From: Bacillota bacterium
Lineage (GTDB): Bacteria > Bacillota > Clostridia > Christensenellales > Aristaeellaceae
Assembly: GCA_023421395.1 (NCBI GenBank)
Contig: JAEZTL010000025.1
Span: 1-56,062, forward strand
Direction: 5' to 3'
Length of the DNA: 56,062 nt
Shown here: positions 34,500-43,520 of the stretch, piece by piece
Layout: the number at the start of each line of letters is the position of its first letter
Position numbering within the stretch: position 1 is the first letter of the stretch
Position numbers and translations under genes: made by a program
The notes under the pieces: generated by a model
What the model saw: only the letters and a program-made list of their open reading frames with translations
Databases searched by the model: none
Told to the model about the DNA's origin: nothing

Positions 34500-35651
34500 T
34501 TGAAATTCCTGTTTGCGCCGGATTCGTTCAAAGGCTCGCTGAGCGCGACGGAAATGGCGCGGATGATGGACCGCGTATGCCGGATTCACTTTCCGGAGGC
34601 GGAGACGGTGCTGGCGCCGATGGCGGATGGCGGAGAGGGCACGGTGGAAGCCCTCGTCACCGCGCGCTCGGGGCGCATGGAGGAGGCGCCCGTCACCGGT
34701 CCGGACGGCGCGACCGTCAGGGCACGGTTTGGCCTGATCGACGCCGGGACCGCCGTATTGGAAATGGCCCAGGCATCCGGCCTGCCGCTGATGGCCGGAA
34801 GGCCGGACCCGCTGGGCGCCACGTCGCGGGGAACCGGCGAGCTCATCCGCCATGCGCTGGATCTGGGCGCGCGGCGGCTCCTTCTGGGCATCGGCGGCAG
34901 CGCAACCAACGACGGCGGAATGGGCATGCTGTCGGCGCTGGGCGCGAAATTTTACGACGGGGACGGGACGCTGCTCGAGGGCCGCGGGCGGGACCTGGCG
35001 CTTGTGGAGCGCGCGGATCTTTCGTCCCTGGACCCCCGGCTACGAAAGGCCCGGATCACCGTGATCTGCGACGTGACCAACCCGTTGTGCGGCCCGGACG
35101 GCGCGACGGCGGTGTACGGTCCCCAGAAAGGCGTTATTCCGGCGCTGTTCCCGGTGCTGGAGGACGGCATGGCGCGTTATGCCCGGCTGCTGGAGGAACA
35201 CCTCGGACGCGACGTTTCGCGCTTTCCCGGCGCGGGCGCGGCGGGCGGAATGGGCGCGGCGTTGGGCGGGGTGATGCAGGCCGAAATGCGCAAGGGGATC
35301 GACGCGGTACTGGAGGCCGTCCGCTTCGACCAGCTGCTCCCGGGCTGTGATCTGGTGCTGACCGGCGAGGGCCGGATGGATGCCCAGTCAATTCTCTACG
35401 GCAAGGCGCCTGCGGGCATCGCCCGGCGCTGCAAGGCCGCAAATGTGCCGGTCATCGCCATCGTCGGGGGCATGGGCCCTGGCGCGGAGGGCTACTATCG
35501 GGAGGGGATGACCAGCATTATGACCACGGTAAGCGGCGTCATGCCGCTGGAGGAGGCCATGGGCAACGCGGAACGCCTGTTCCTCGACGCACTGGAGCGC
35601 ACCTTCCGGATGATCAAAATCGGAATGACCCTCGGAAGCCCCGCTTGCTAG
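34500..35651 (+). CDS. Glycerate 2-kinase (GarK/GlxK family)
   Basis: A 383-residue kinase, normal family length. It begins KFLFAPDSFKGSLSATEMA, the family signature, and has PMADGGEGTVEAL, GIGGSATNDGGMGML (about 140) and VLTGEGRMDAQSILYGKAP (about 295). It phosphorylates D-glycerate to 2-phosphoglycerate, feeding glycolysis. I chose TTG at 34500, eight bases after AAGGGG, because the conserved N-terminus starts right there; the open frame before it is not conserved. Divergent from the sugar-acid operon, it could handle glycerate made from tartronate semialdehyde or hydroxypyruvate in that pathway (inference). Confidence 0.9.
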   Translation: MKFLFAPDSFKGSLSATEMARMMDRVCRIHFPEAETVLAPMADGGEGTVEALVTARSGRMEEAPVTGPDGATVRARFGLIDAGTAVLEMAQASGLPLMAGRPDPLGATSRGTGELIRHALDLGARRLLLGIGGSATNDGGMGMLSALGAKFYDGDGTLLEGRGRDLALVERADLSSLDPRLRKARITVICDVTNPLCGPDGATAVYGPQKGVIPALFPVLEDGMARYARLLEEHLGRDVSRFPGAGAAGGMGAALGGVMQAEMRKGIDAVLEAVRFDQLLPGCDLVLTGEGRMDAQSILYGKAPAGIARRCKAANVPVIAIVGGMGPGAEGYYREGMTSIMTTVSGVMPLEEAMGNAERLFLDALERTFRMIKIGMTLGSPAC

Positions 35652-36930
35652 CCGCGCCGGGTACTTCGGGCCCCTTCCCCGCGAAGGCTGCGCCGGAAAC
35701 CCGGGCCACACCTGCCAGGCGGCAAACGCCTCATCTCCGGCACGGGCTTAGAAACGCGAAATCCCCTGCCCCAAAACGCCGGACCGGGCTTTTCGCAGCC
35801 CTCGACGTCCTCCGGCGGATCTTGACGGACCCGAGCGTCTGCGCCTTGACGGCGGGCAGCGGCCTCCGTGCTGCAGCCGAGCGCGCTCTTGCCGGCGCGA
35901 TGCCCACCCAGGAAAGCTGTTGAAGCCAATGCCGCGATCGGGCTTCTCGCCATCACGCTCCCGACGGCGCCCTTGACGCTGTCCGCCGCGCCCATCAGCG
36001 GATTTTCGGTCAAGTCCAGCGCCTTGGTGGCATGGGCGCGCCGTCGATGTGATCCTCGCGGATGCCGGGGCGATGCGCTCGAGGCCGAGGTTGGCGGTCA
36101 GCCTGTCCGGCGCGGTGGCCGTGTTCGATTCCCCCGAATACGCACCGGTGTACAGGCGCGCACCCTTCACGGTGCAACCGTCCTTGTCTACCGTCTTGAT
36201 GGCGTCGCAAACGCCTTGATTGCGGCTGGCGGCAATGGGCGCGCCGTCGGCGCCGCCGAACAAGCTGTCGGGACGCCCCCACGCCGGGGTGCTTCGCCGG
36301 CAGATGTTCGCCGGTTCCTCCCCCACCGGGTAAACCCGGCGCAAACGCGTCGATCACGCGGCCGGCACCCGCTTCAGCGCCACGAGCAGTACCACGATCG
36401 GCCTCCGAACCGAACGCCTTTTTATCTCGGAAACCGGCCTTTCGGGCGTTTTTCCCGGAGCCCTCGGATGAACGCCGCCAGCGGATCGACGAGCCGGAGC
36501 CGTTTTGAATGCGCAGCGGCAGCGCCATGAAGTCGCTGTGGGCGGGCTGCCGCTTCAGGTTGTACGGCATTCCAGGAATGAAGCGCGCGTTGGGCGGGCA
36601 GTCGTTCCGATGGCCGAAGGGCAATAGCTCCAGACGCCCGCCATCGAGGTGGTGCGAGCCGCCGTGTCCAAGCGCATCGCCAGCGCCTTGCGCCGCGCGA
36701 CCAGTGGCGTCCATGTGCGCGCCGGTATGCGCGCCCATAACGAGGGTCTCGCAATGGTCAACTTGCCGCAAGACCGTCATTTTCACGGGGAGCTCCGGCG
36801 GAATCGGCTTCAAGCGATCCGCCGGATTTCCATCAGGGTGCCGGTCCCCTTCGGGCGCGCCCTCCTCTTCCGAAGCTCGGGGCTCCGTGCCCGTTGTTTA
36901 CGCACAATTTGAAAAGTGAATAATTCATTC
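35652..36930. other. Gene-less stretch, probably decayed coding sequence
   Basis: About 1.28 kb with no complete gene. Open frames on both strands are short, Arg/Ala-rich and lack ribosome binding sites. On the minus strand protein-like pieces appear in shifting frames (for example ETLVMGAHTGAHMDA near 36730, NQGVCDAIKTVDKDG near 36200, SPIAALASTAFLGGH near 35920), which suggests a gene or genes broken by several frameshifts. I could not assign a family. No repeats, RNA genes or integration marks are visible. Confidence 0.5.
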
Positions 36931-36941
36931 TGAATTTTGCA

Positions 36942-36969
36942 TTGATTTTCAGTCTTATTGGCATATAAC
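36942..36969 (+). promoter_or_regulatory. Promoter of the Lsr/Rha-type operon
   Basis: TTGATT (36942-36947), 16 bases, TATAAC (36964-36969), followed by about 60 bases to the ATPase start. The AT-rich flank (36900-36945, with GAATAATTCATTC) is a plausible site for the YesN-type regulator encoded in the same cluster. Confidence 0.6.
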
Positions 36970-37028
36970 GATCATAGAAATTGTGAAGGCGTCCGCCCAG
37001 GGCGTTCTTCTTACGCAGGAGGGATTGC

Positions 37029-38558
37029 ATGAGCCAAGTGGCGTTGCGCCTGAAGGGCATCGTCAAAACGTTCCCCGGCGTGGTGGCACTCAGCGATATG
37101 AACTTTGAACTCCGCCAGGGAGAGATCCATGCGATCTGCGGTGAAAACGGTGCGGGCAAGTCCACGCTGATGAAGGTCGTCACCGGCGTTCACGCGCCCG
37201 ACGAGGGGACCATTGAGCTGTTCGGCCAGGAGGCGAAGATCAACGGCCCCATGGACGCGTTTGAAAAGGGGATCGCCATCATCTATCAGGAGACCAGTCT
37301 CTTTGAAGAAATGACGGTGCTGGAAAACCTGTTTCTGGGACGCGAAAAAACCAAAAAACTCGGGCCCGTGACGGTTTTGGACTATCGCGCCATGACCCGG
37401 GAGATGAGCGGGATCTTTAAACGCCTCCGGCTCAACATTCCCCGCAACGAAAAAATCAAAAACCTGGGCATGGCCCAGAAGCAGATGGTCGAGATCGCCA
37501 AGGCGCTGACCTTCCATTCCCGCATCCTGATCCTGGACGAACCCACCGCCTCGCTGACCCAGCAGGAAGTGGACGCGCTGTTCGGCATCATCCGGGAACT
37601 CAAGGCCGAGGGCGTCAGCATCGTATACATCAGCCACCGGTTGGAGGAGATCTTCCAGCTTTGCGACCGGGTGACCGTCATCCGGGACGGCCGCTACATC
37701 TCCACCCGCGCGGTGGCGGATACCTGCAAGGACGAGCTGGTGACCGACATGGTCGGCCGCAGCATGAAGAGCTACTACCCCAAGGCGCAGGTGAAAATCG
37801 GCGGCACGCTCCTAAGCGCAAAAGGGTTGGGGGACCGGAACCTGCTGCACGACATCGACTTCTTCATCAAAAAGGGCGAGATCCTGGGCTTCGCGGGCAT
37901 CGCGGGTTCGGGCCGCACCGAGCTGGCGCTGGCGCTTTGCGGCTTCGCGCCGCTCGCCCAGGGAACGGTGGAACTGGAGGGACGGAACGTCAAATTCTCC
38001 AGCTATCACGAGGCGATGGGCAGCGGGCTGGTGTACGTTTCAGAGGACCGCGGCAAGTACGGCGTGATCCTGAACATGAGCATCAAGGACAACATCGTGA
38101 TGCCGCAGCTGGAGAAAAACGCCACGATGGGCGTGATGCACAGGGATAAGGAATACGCGCTGGCGGAAGGCATGCGCGAGCGCGTGGGCATCAAGGCCCC
38201 CGACACCGACTTTCTGGTCAATAACCTCTCCGGCGGCAACCAGCAAAAGGTGTCGGTCAGCAAGGCGCTGGCGCTGGGGCCGAAGCTTTTGATCCTGGAC
38301 GAGCCCACCCGCGGCGTCGACGTAGGCGCCAAGGTGGAAATCCACAAGATCATCAGCGGCATGGCCGCCTCCGGCCTCACCATCCTGATGATCTCCAGCG
38401 AGCTTCCGGAGCTGATCGGCATGTGCGACCGCATCTACATCATGCGGGACGGCACGGTGGCGGGCTGCCTTGAGCGCGGCGAGTTCTCCCAGGAGAAGAT
38501 CCTGAGCGTGGCGCTGGCTCCGGTGGACAAGCCCTGCAAGACGGAGGTGAGCGCCTGA
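37029..38558 (+). CDS. Double-domain sugar ABC transporter ATPase (LsrA/RbsA type)
   Basis: A 509-residue CUT2 ATPase. Half 1: Walker A GENGAGKSTLMK, signature replaced by LGMAQKQMVEIAKAL (no LSxGQ) and Walker B ILILDEPTASLTQQE. Half 2: degenerate Walker A GIAGSGRTELALAL, complete signature LSGGNQQKVSVSKAL and Walker B LLILDEPTRGVDVGAK. AGGAGGG precedes the ATG. Gene order ATPase-permease-permease-binding protein is that of lsrACDB, but the mutarotase further down favours rhamnose-like cargo. It ends on the ATG of the first permease. Confidence 0.93.
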   Translation: MSQVALRLKGIVKTFPGVVALSDMNFELRQGEIHAICGENGAGKSTLMKVVTGVHAPDEGTIELFGQEAKINGPMDAFEKGIAIIYQETSLFEEMTVLENLFLGREKTKKLGPVTVLDYRAMTREMSGIFKRLRLNIPRNEKIKNLGMAQKQMVEIAKALTFHSRILILDEPTASLTQQEVDALFGIIRELKAEGVSIVYISHRLEEIFQLCDRVTVIRDGRYISTRAVADTCKDELVTDMVGRSMKSYYPKAQVKIGGTLLSAKGLGDRNLLHDIDFFIKKGEILGFAGIAGSGRTELALALCGFAPLAQGTVELEGRNVKFSSYHEAMGSGLVYVSEDRGKYGVILNMSIKDNIVMPQLEKNATMGVMHRDKEYALAEGMRERVGIKAPDTDFLVNNLSGGNQQKVSVSKALALGPKLLILDEPTRGVDVGAKVEIHKIISGMAASGLTILMISSELPELIGMCDRIYIMRDGTVAGCLERGEFSQEKILSVALAPVDKPCKTEVSA

Positions 38559-39529
38559 TGAAACGGTTTCACATGACGCCGGAGATATACCTGTCCCTGT
38601 TCCTGGCGCTGATACTGATCGTGCTGGCGTCCTTCGCCCGGGGTTTTTTTGATCTCAACAACCTAATGAACATGCTCAACCGCTTCAGCTACATGCTGAT
38701 CGCCGCCATCGGCATGAACCTGATCATCCTCACCGGCAACATCGACGTGTCGACGGGCTCTTTGATCTCGGTGGTGTGTCTCACCATCGCGGCGCTGGGC
38801 AAGAAGGGGCTGAGCCTCTGGGGGCTTTTGCCCGCGGCGATGGTCACCGGCGCGGTTTTAAGCCTTCTGAACGCGCTGTTCATTACGAAGTTTCGCATCC
38901 CCGCCATCGTGGCCACGCTGGCCACCGCGCAGCTCTTCTCCGGCGCGCTGCCGCTGGCGGTGGAAGGCTCCATCTACGATTTGCCCGACACCTTCACCTG
39001 GTTGGCCTTCAAGGCCAAGATCTTCGGCCTGGTTCCGGCCAGCGCGCTGATGATGCTGATCGTGGCGGTACTCGCGCTCGTCTACATGAAGTACTCCCGC
39101 TTCGCCAAGAAGGTCTACGCGGTGGGCAACAACCCCGGCACCGCGCGCCTGGCGGGCATCGACGTCAATAAGGTCGTCATCGCCTGCTACGCCATCGCCG
39201 GCTGCCTCTTCGGCATCACCGCCACCATCATCGCCACCGCCGGCCAGCGCGTGACCACCACCATGGGCACCGGGCTTGAGATGACGTTCATCGCCGCGGT
39301 CGTGCTGGGCGGCACCTCCACCAGCGGCGGCAGCGGCACGATTCTGGGCACCATCATCGGCTGTGGGGTGCTCTCGGTCATCGCGCCGGCCATCAACTAC
39401 ATGGGGATTTCCTCCGACTGGTCCGACGCCATCATGGGCGCCATCATCATCATCGCCGTGGTGGTCTCGGAACTGCAGATGGGCGGCGTCAGGGGCCCCG
39501 GGCGCCGCGCGGAAAGGATCGCCGCATGA
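38558..39529 (+). CDS. RbsC/LsrC-family sugar ABC transporter permease
   Basis: A 323-residue polytopic membrane protein: first helix at about 8-28, the family loop AAIGMNLIILTGNIDVSTG near residue 52, and VLGGTSTSGGSGTILGT near 250. Overlaps the ATPase gene by one base and the next permease by four (ATGA), so the three are translationally coupled. Confidence 0.92.
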   Translation: MKRFHMTPEIYLSLFLALILIVLASFARGFFDLNNLMNMLNRFSYMLIAAIGMNLIILTGNIDVSTGSLISVVCLTIAALGKKGLSLWGLLPAAMVTGAVLSLLNALFITKFRIPAIVATLATAQLFSGALPLAVEGSIYDLPDTFTWLAFKAKIFGLVPASALMMLIVAVLALVYMKYSRFAKKVYAVGNNPGTARLAGIDVNKVVIACYAIAGCLFGITATIIATAGQRVTTTMGTGLEMTFIAAVVLGGTSTSGGSGTILGTIIGCGVLSVIAPAINYMGISSDWSDAIMGAIIIIAVVVSELQMGGVRGPGRRAERIAA

Positions 39530-40518
39530 AACGCAAATTCCGCTTCAACTTCAACATCGCGCTGTTTCTGATCCTGGTCGCGCTGTTTGCCGGTATCGCG
39601 CTTCTAAACCCGGTGTTCCTGTCGTTTGACTACCTCATCGGCGTCATGCTGCGCAACATCGTGGAGATCGGCATGATGTCGCTGACGATGACCATGATCG
39701 TCGTCACCGGCGGCATCGACCTCTCCGTGGGCTCCACGATGGTCCTGGCCTCGATGCTGGGCGGTATGGCGGCGCTGAAGTTCGGCGGCGCGGCCGGCGC
39801 CCTGGTGACGATGCTGGTGGGCGCGGCCTGTGGGCTCTTCAACGGCCTTCTGATCGCGAAGGTGAAGATTTCCCCGCTGGTCACCACGCTGGCCACGATG
39901 TACCTTTACATGGGCTTGGCGCGCAGCTTCTCCCACGGCGACAGCGTCTACGCCTACGACCTGAGCCAGTGGCTGGGAACCACGAACGTCGCGGGTGTGC
40001 CGGTGCAGATTCTGTACTTCGCGGCGCTGGCGCTGCTTTTCTGGTTCCTGCTGCACCGCACCGCGCTGGGCCGCACGCTCTACGGCATCGGCCTCAACGA
40101 AAACGCCACCCGTTTCTGCGGCATCGATACCGATCGGGTCAAGATGCGCATCTACCTCTTCAGCGGCCTTGTATGCGCCTTCGCGGGGCTGATCTGGCTG
40201 GGCCGGTTCACTTCAATCAAGTACGACGCGGGCACCAGCCTGGGCCTCAAGGTGGTCACGGTGGTGGTGCTGGGCGGCACGAGCATTCTGGGCGGCCGGG
40301 GTGACATGATGGGCACAATCCTGGCGACGCTGATCATCGCGGTCCTCAACAGCGGGCTCAACGTGCTGGCGATCCCCATCGACGCCCAGACCATCGTGCA
40401 GGGCACGATCCTGGTGATCAGCCTGGTCTGCTACTCGCTCTTTGACATCCGGGCCCGCAAGAGCAGCATCCTCAAAGTGCCGGTGGAACACGAGGGCGGC
40501 ACCCCCGCGGGCGCATGA
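39526..40518 (+). CDS. RbsC/LsrD-family sugar ABC transporter permease
   Basis: A 330-residue polytopic membrane protein with the family loop TMIVVTGGIDLSVGSTMVLA near residue 60 and VLGGTSILGGRGDMMGT near 250. It partners the preceding permease. It is separated from the binding-protein gene by 52 bases that hold a GNRA-capped hairpin and the ribosome binding site. Confidence 0.92.
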   Translation: MKRKFRFNFNIALFLILVALFAGIALLNPVFLSFDYLIGVMLRNIVEIGMMSLTMTMIVVTGGIDLSVGSTMVLASMLGGMAALKFGGAAGALVTMLVGAACGLFNGLLIAKVKISPLVTTLATMYLYMGLARSFSHGDSVYAYDLSQWLGTTNVAGVPVQILYFAALALLFWFLLHRTALGRTLYGIGLNENATRFCGIDTDRVKMRIYLFSGLVCAFAGLIWLGRFTSIKYDAGTSLGLKVVTVVVLGGTSILGGRGDMMGTILATLIIAVLNSGLNVLAIPIDAQTIVQGTILVISLVCYSLFDIRARKSSILKVPVEHEGGTPAGA

Positions 40519-40523
40519 TTTTT

Positions 40524-40541
40524 CGGCGGCGAAAGCCGCCG
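40524..40541 (+). promoter_or_regulatory. Intercistronic hairpin before the binding-protein gene
   Basis: CGGCGGC (40524-40530), tetraloop GAAA, GCCGCCG (40535-40541). It stands at the 5' side of the binding-protein gene, which is last in this importer, and could protect a processed 5' end so that the binding-protein message outlasts the rest. Confidence 0.65.
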
Positions 40542-40570
40542 GGAATAATATCGAAAGGAGAACAATTCAC

Positions 40571-41647
40571 ATGAAGAAAACCCTGTCCCGGATCCTGGTG
40601 TTCACGCTCCTTCTAAGTATGCTGGCCATGATGGGCGTCAGCGCGCTAGCTGAGGGCACGGTCAAGATCGCCATGCTGCCCAAGTTCAAAGGCGAGAACT
40701 ACTTCGACGCCTGCAAGGTGGGCGCTCAGGAGGGCATCGACGAGCTGAACAAGGACGCCAAGGTCGTGGAATTCCTCTACGACGGCCCGTCGCAGGACCA
40801 GGCCACCAACCAGAAGCAGGTGGACATTCTCGAAGGCTGGATCGCCCAGCAGGTCAACGTGATCATCGTGTCGCCCAACGACCCCGCCGCCATCGCGCCG
40901 ACCCTCAAGAAGGCCATGGAGAAGGGTATCAAGGTGCTGACCTTTGACGCAGACGCCCAGGCGGACGCCCGTCAGCTCTTCGTCAACCAGGTTGCCTCCG
41001 ACGGCGTCGCCAAGGGCCTTGTGGAAGGCACCGCCGCGAAGCTGATGGTCAAGGGCTACGGCCCGGAGAAGCCGGCCAACATCGGCATCATCTCCTCCGC
41101 CAAGACCGACGCCAACCAGCAGGCCTGGCTGGCCAACATCAAGGCGCTCTTGGCCACCGACGACTACAAGTGGATGGTCCTGAAGAACGAGGATACGGAC
41201 GTCTACTATCCCGGCCCCGACGAGACCGCGACCCAGACCCAGGCCGGCATCCTGATCAGCCGCATGGGCCCCGGCGCGGACCAGATCCAGGCGGCCATCG
41301 GCCTCACCTCCATGGCCACCCCGGCGCTGGGCTCCCAGTATAACGCCGCCTCCGCCAAGCCCGACCCGACCACCATCACGCTGACCGGCCTCGCGACGCC
41401 CAATGCCCTCAAGTCCTACTTCAAGGACGACGCCAACCCGCTGGATGCCGGCGTATTGTGGAATTGCATGGATCTGGGCTACCTGGCGGTTGAGTGCGGC
41501 TACCAGATGGCGACCGGCACCCTCACCGACAGCTCCACCACCGTCACCGCGGGCCGCCTCGGCGACCGCGAAATCGCGGACAAGATGGTCATCCTCGGGC
41601 CCGCGCTGGTGTTCGACAAGGACAACGTGGACAACTTCAACTACTGA
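40571..41647 (+). CDS. Rhamnose/autoinducer-2-type substrate-binding protein (RhaS/LsrB family)
   Basis: A 358-residue exported protein. Signal peptide MKKTLSRILVFTLLLSMLAM, cleavage after SALAE; no lipobox Cys. The mature part matches RhaS/LsrB proteins: IAMLPKFKGENYFDACKVGA, VVEFLYDGPS, NVIIVSPNDPAAIAPTLKKA and VLTFDADAQADARQLFVNQ. AAAGGAGAA precedes the ATG. LsrB-type autoinducer-2 receptors and rhamnose receptors belong to one family; the mutarotase in the operon favours L-rhamnose or a related deoxy sugar (inference). Confidence 0.92.
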   Translation: MKKTLSRILVFTLLLSMLAMMGVSALAEGTVKIAMLPKFKGENYFDACKVGAQEGIDELNKDAKVVEFLYDGPSQDQATNQKQVDILEGWIAQQVNVIIVSPNDPAAIAPTLKKAMEKGIKVLTFDADAQADARQLFVNQVASDGVAKGLVEGTAAKLMVKGYGPEKPANIGIISSAKTDANQQAWLANIKALLATDDYKWMVLKNEDTDVYYPGPDETATQTQAGILISRMGPGADQIQAAIGLTSMATPALGSQYNAASAKPDPTTITLTGLATPNALKSYFKDDANPLDAGVLWNCMDLGYLAVECGYQMATGTLTDSSTTVTAGRLGDREIADKMVILGPALVFDKDNVDNFNY

Positions 41648-41674
41648 TCCCAGGTCACATCCCGTTAGCGCCAG

Positions 41675-41712
41675 GGGGATTGTGCCATGCCTTCGGGTAT
41701 GGTACAATCCCC
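41675..41712 (+). promoter_or_regulatory. Promoter embedded in a near-perfect palindrome before the kinase gene
   Basis: TTGTGC (41680-41685), 17 bases, TACAAT (41703-41708) with a TG one base before it (extended -10). The same bases form an inverted repeat, 41675-41688 with 41699-41712 (13 of 14 pairs), which could be an operator or an mRNA hairpin after the binding-protein gene. It would let the YesM/YesN genes be made independently. Confidence 0.6.
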
Positions 41713-41740
41713 TCGAAATACCTGGGAACCGGAGGATGGC

Positions 41741-43519
41741 GTGAAAAAGCGGCAGATGATGTCCCGCAGGCTGTTTCTGGCGCTGATGGTGACGGTGGAA
41801 CTGCTCTGCCTGGTGTTCGCGGTGGCCTTCTACGCCTACAACGTGGTGACACTGAAGAACTCCGAAAAGACGCGGCTGGCTTCGCTCTGCGAAAGCACCA
41901 CGGCCCAGATCGACGCGATGGTGCGCTCGATGGACGAGTTGTCGATCTCGGTCACGCTGTCAGACGGGTTCCTGGATTCCATGCACCTGATCTCCGAGGG
42001 GGCGGATCCGGCCCTCTGGCGGGATACGCTGCGGGATATTCTGATCCGGGCCTATGCCAACCGCGTCAGCGTCTACCGGGTGGTGGCGCTCACGGAAAAC
42101 GGCAACGCGGTGGTCGTGGGCCGCAACGAACTGGACACCGCCGAAGTCCGCGCCATGATGAAGGACGGCTACTGGCACGACGCCGACCGCCGCGGCAACT
42201 CCAAGGTGCTGGCGGGGCCTTTTTCCGATCCGTGGGTCAAGGACGAGCCCCAGCAGCTGTTTTCACTGCTCCGCGCGGTGCATGACGGCGACCGGGTGCT
42301 GGGCTACATCGAAGTTCAGATGCTCACCCAGAACCTGAGCGACGTCTACCGCAACAGCTGGTCCGGAAAGCTCTATTACGCCATCGTCAGCGGCGACGGC
42401 CGCCTCTTCTTCTCCAACTTCGAGCCCGATCAAAAGGACGCATACCTGGGCTCCATCCAGCAAAACGCGGCCTGGTACCCGACGGACAGCATCGAGACCC
42501 CAGACGAACTGCTCAGCGTCTCCGGCTCGAACTACACGGACTGGAAGGCCGCGCTGATCGTCCCCAAGTCGGTCATCTACCAACAGCTCCGGGGCATCCT
42601 GCCCATCGCGCTGACGTTCTCGCTTTTGATGGGCGTCGGCGTGGCGCTGGCGTTCCGCTTTGTGGTGGCGCACATCACGCGGCCCCTGGAGCGCGTGGTC
42701 CGCCAGGTGAAGCAGATCAGCCTCGACAGCCTGAGCGCGCCCTTTGAGTACGTGTCGGGCAGCTATGAAGCCGAGGTGCTCAGCGAGGCCTTCAACACCA
42801 TGAAATCCAGGCTGGCCGACGCGTTCAAGAAGGAAAAGGCCATCGAGCGCGTGCAGAGCAAGGTGCTGCTGGAGGAGCTGCAGTCCCGCATCGGGCCGCA
42901 CTTCCTCAATAACACCCTGGGCGCCATCGCCAACATGTGCGAATCCGGCGACGCCGAGGGCGCGGCGGAAGCGTGCTTCAGCCTGTCGGACCTCTTGCGC
43001 TACTCTTCCAACAATTTTTCGATTCTCGTGAGCATGCGGGACGAGATCGATCACCTGCAGGACTACCTTTCGCGCATGAAAGGGCGCTACCGCCATCGCC
43101 TCGAATTCGAAGTCTCCGCGGACAGGGACTGCCTCCAGACGCGCATGCCCAAGCTGACCATCCAGCCGCTGGTGGAGAACGCCATCAAGTACGGCCTGGG
43201 TGAACGGGAACAGGTGCGGGTGGAGGTGAACGTAAAGTTTGAGGACGGGGACACGGTCGTCCGCATTGCGGACAACGGCCCGGGGTTTGACGAGGCGGTG
43301 ATTCGAACCGTTCGCGAGACCGTCGACCGGTGCCTCGCCTCCCCCACCGAGTTCCCGGTGGACCAGTTCGCGCAGATGCGCGGGCTGGGGCTGGCCAGCA
43401 CGATGGTACGGCTTTTTCTGCTCAACGGCGAGGAGCGCTTTCAGTACGCCATCTTCAACCGGCCCGAGGGCGGCTCGGTCATCGAATTCCGAATTCTACC
43501 CGACGGGAAGGTGTTGTGA
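41741..43519 (+). CDS. YesM/LytS-type sensor histidine kinase
   Basis: A 592-residue membrane sensor. Helix 1 at about 8-30, an extracellular sensor domain, helix 2 at about 285-310 (LPIALTFSLLMGVGVALAF), HAMP, then the kinase part: phospho-His in RIGPHFLNNTLGAIAN, ATPase motifs QPLVENAIKYGLG and DNGPGFDE, and GLGLASTMV. The start is GTG 41741, five bases after GGAGG. It signals to the AraC-type regulator encoded one base downstream, probably reporting extracellular sugar or a loaded binding protein. Confidence 0.92.
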   Translation: MKKRQMMSRRLFLALMVTVELLCLVFAVAFYAYNVVTLKNSEKTRLASLCESTTAQIDAMVRSMDELSISVTLSDGFLDSMHLISEGADPALWRDTLRDILIRAYANRVSVYRVVALTENGNAVVVGRNELDTAEVRAMMKDGYWHDADRRGNSKVLAGPFSDPWVKDEPQQLFSLLRAVHDGDRVLGYIEVQMLTQNLSDVYRNSWSGKLYYAIVSGDGRLFFSNFEPDQKDAYLGSIQQNAAWYPTDSIETPDELLSVSGSNYTDWKAALIVPKSVIYQQLRGILPIALTFSLLMGVGVALAFRFVVAHITRPLERVVRQVKQISLDSLSAPFEYVSGSYEAEVLSEAFNTMKSRLADAFKKEKAIERVQSKVLLEELQSRIGPHFLNNTLGAIANMCESGDAEGAAEACFSLSDLLRYSSNNFSILVSMRDEIDHLQDYLSRMKGRYRHRLEFEVSADRDCLQTRMPKLTIQPLVENAIKYGLGEREQVRVEVNVKFEDGDTVVRIADNGPGFDEAVIRTVRETVDRCLASPTEFPVDQFAQMRGLGLASTMVRLFLLNGEERFQYAIFNRPEGGSVIEFRILPDGKVL

Positions 43520-43520
43520 T

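Noticed and set aside
36010..36813. A 267-codon minus-strand frame with a HTGAHMDA stretch that recalls cyclase/formamidase proteins
   Set aside because: Only this short stretch is suggestive; the rest is low-complexity and the frame has no start signal, so I list the area as decayed sequence only.
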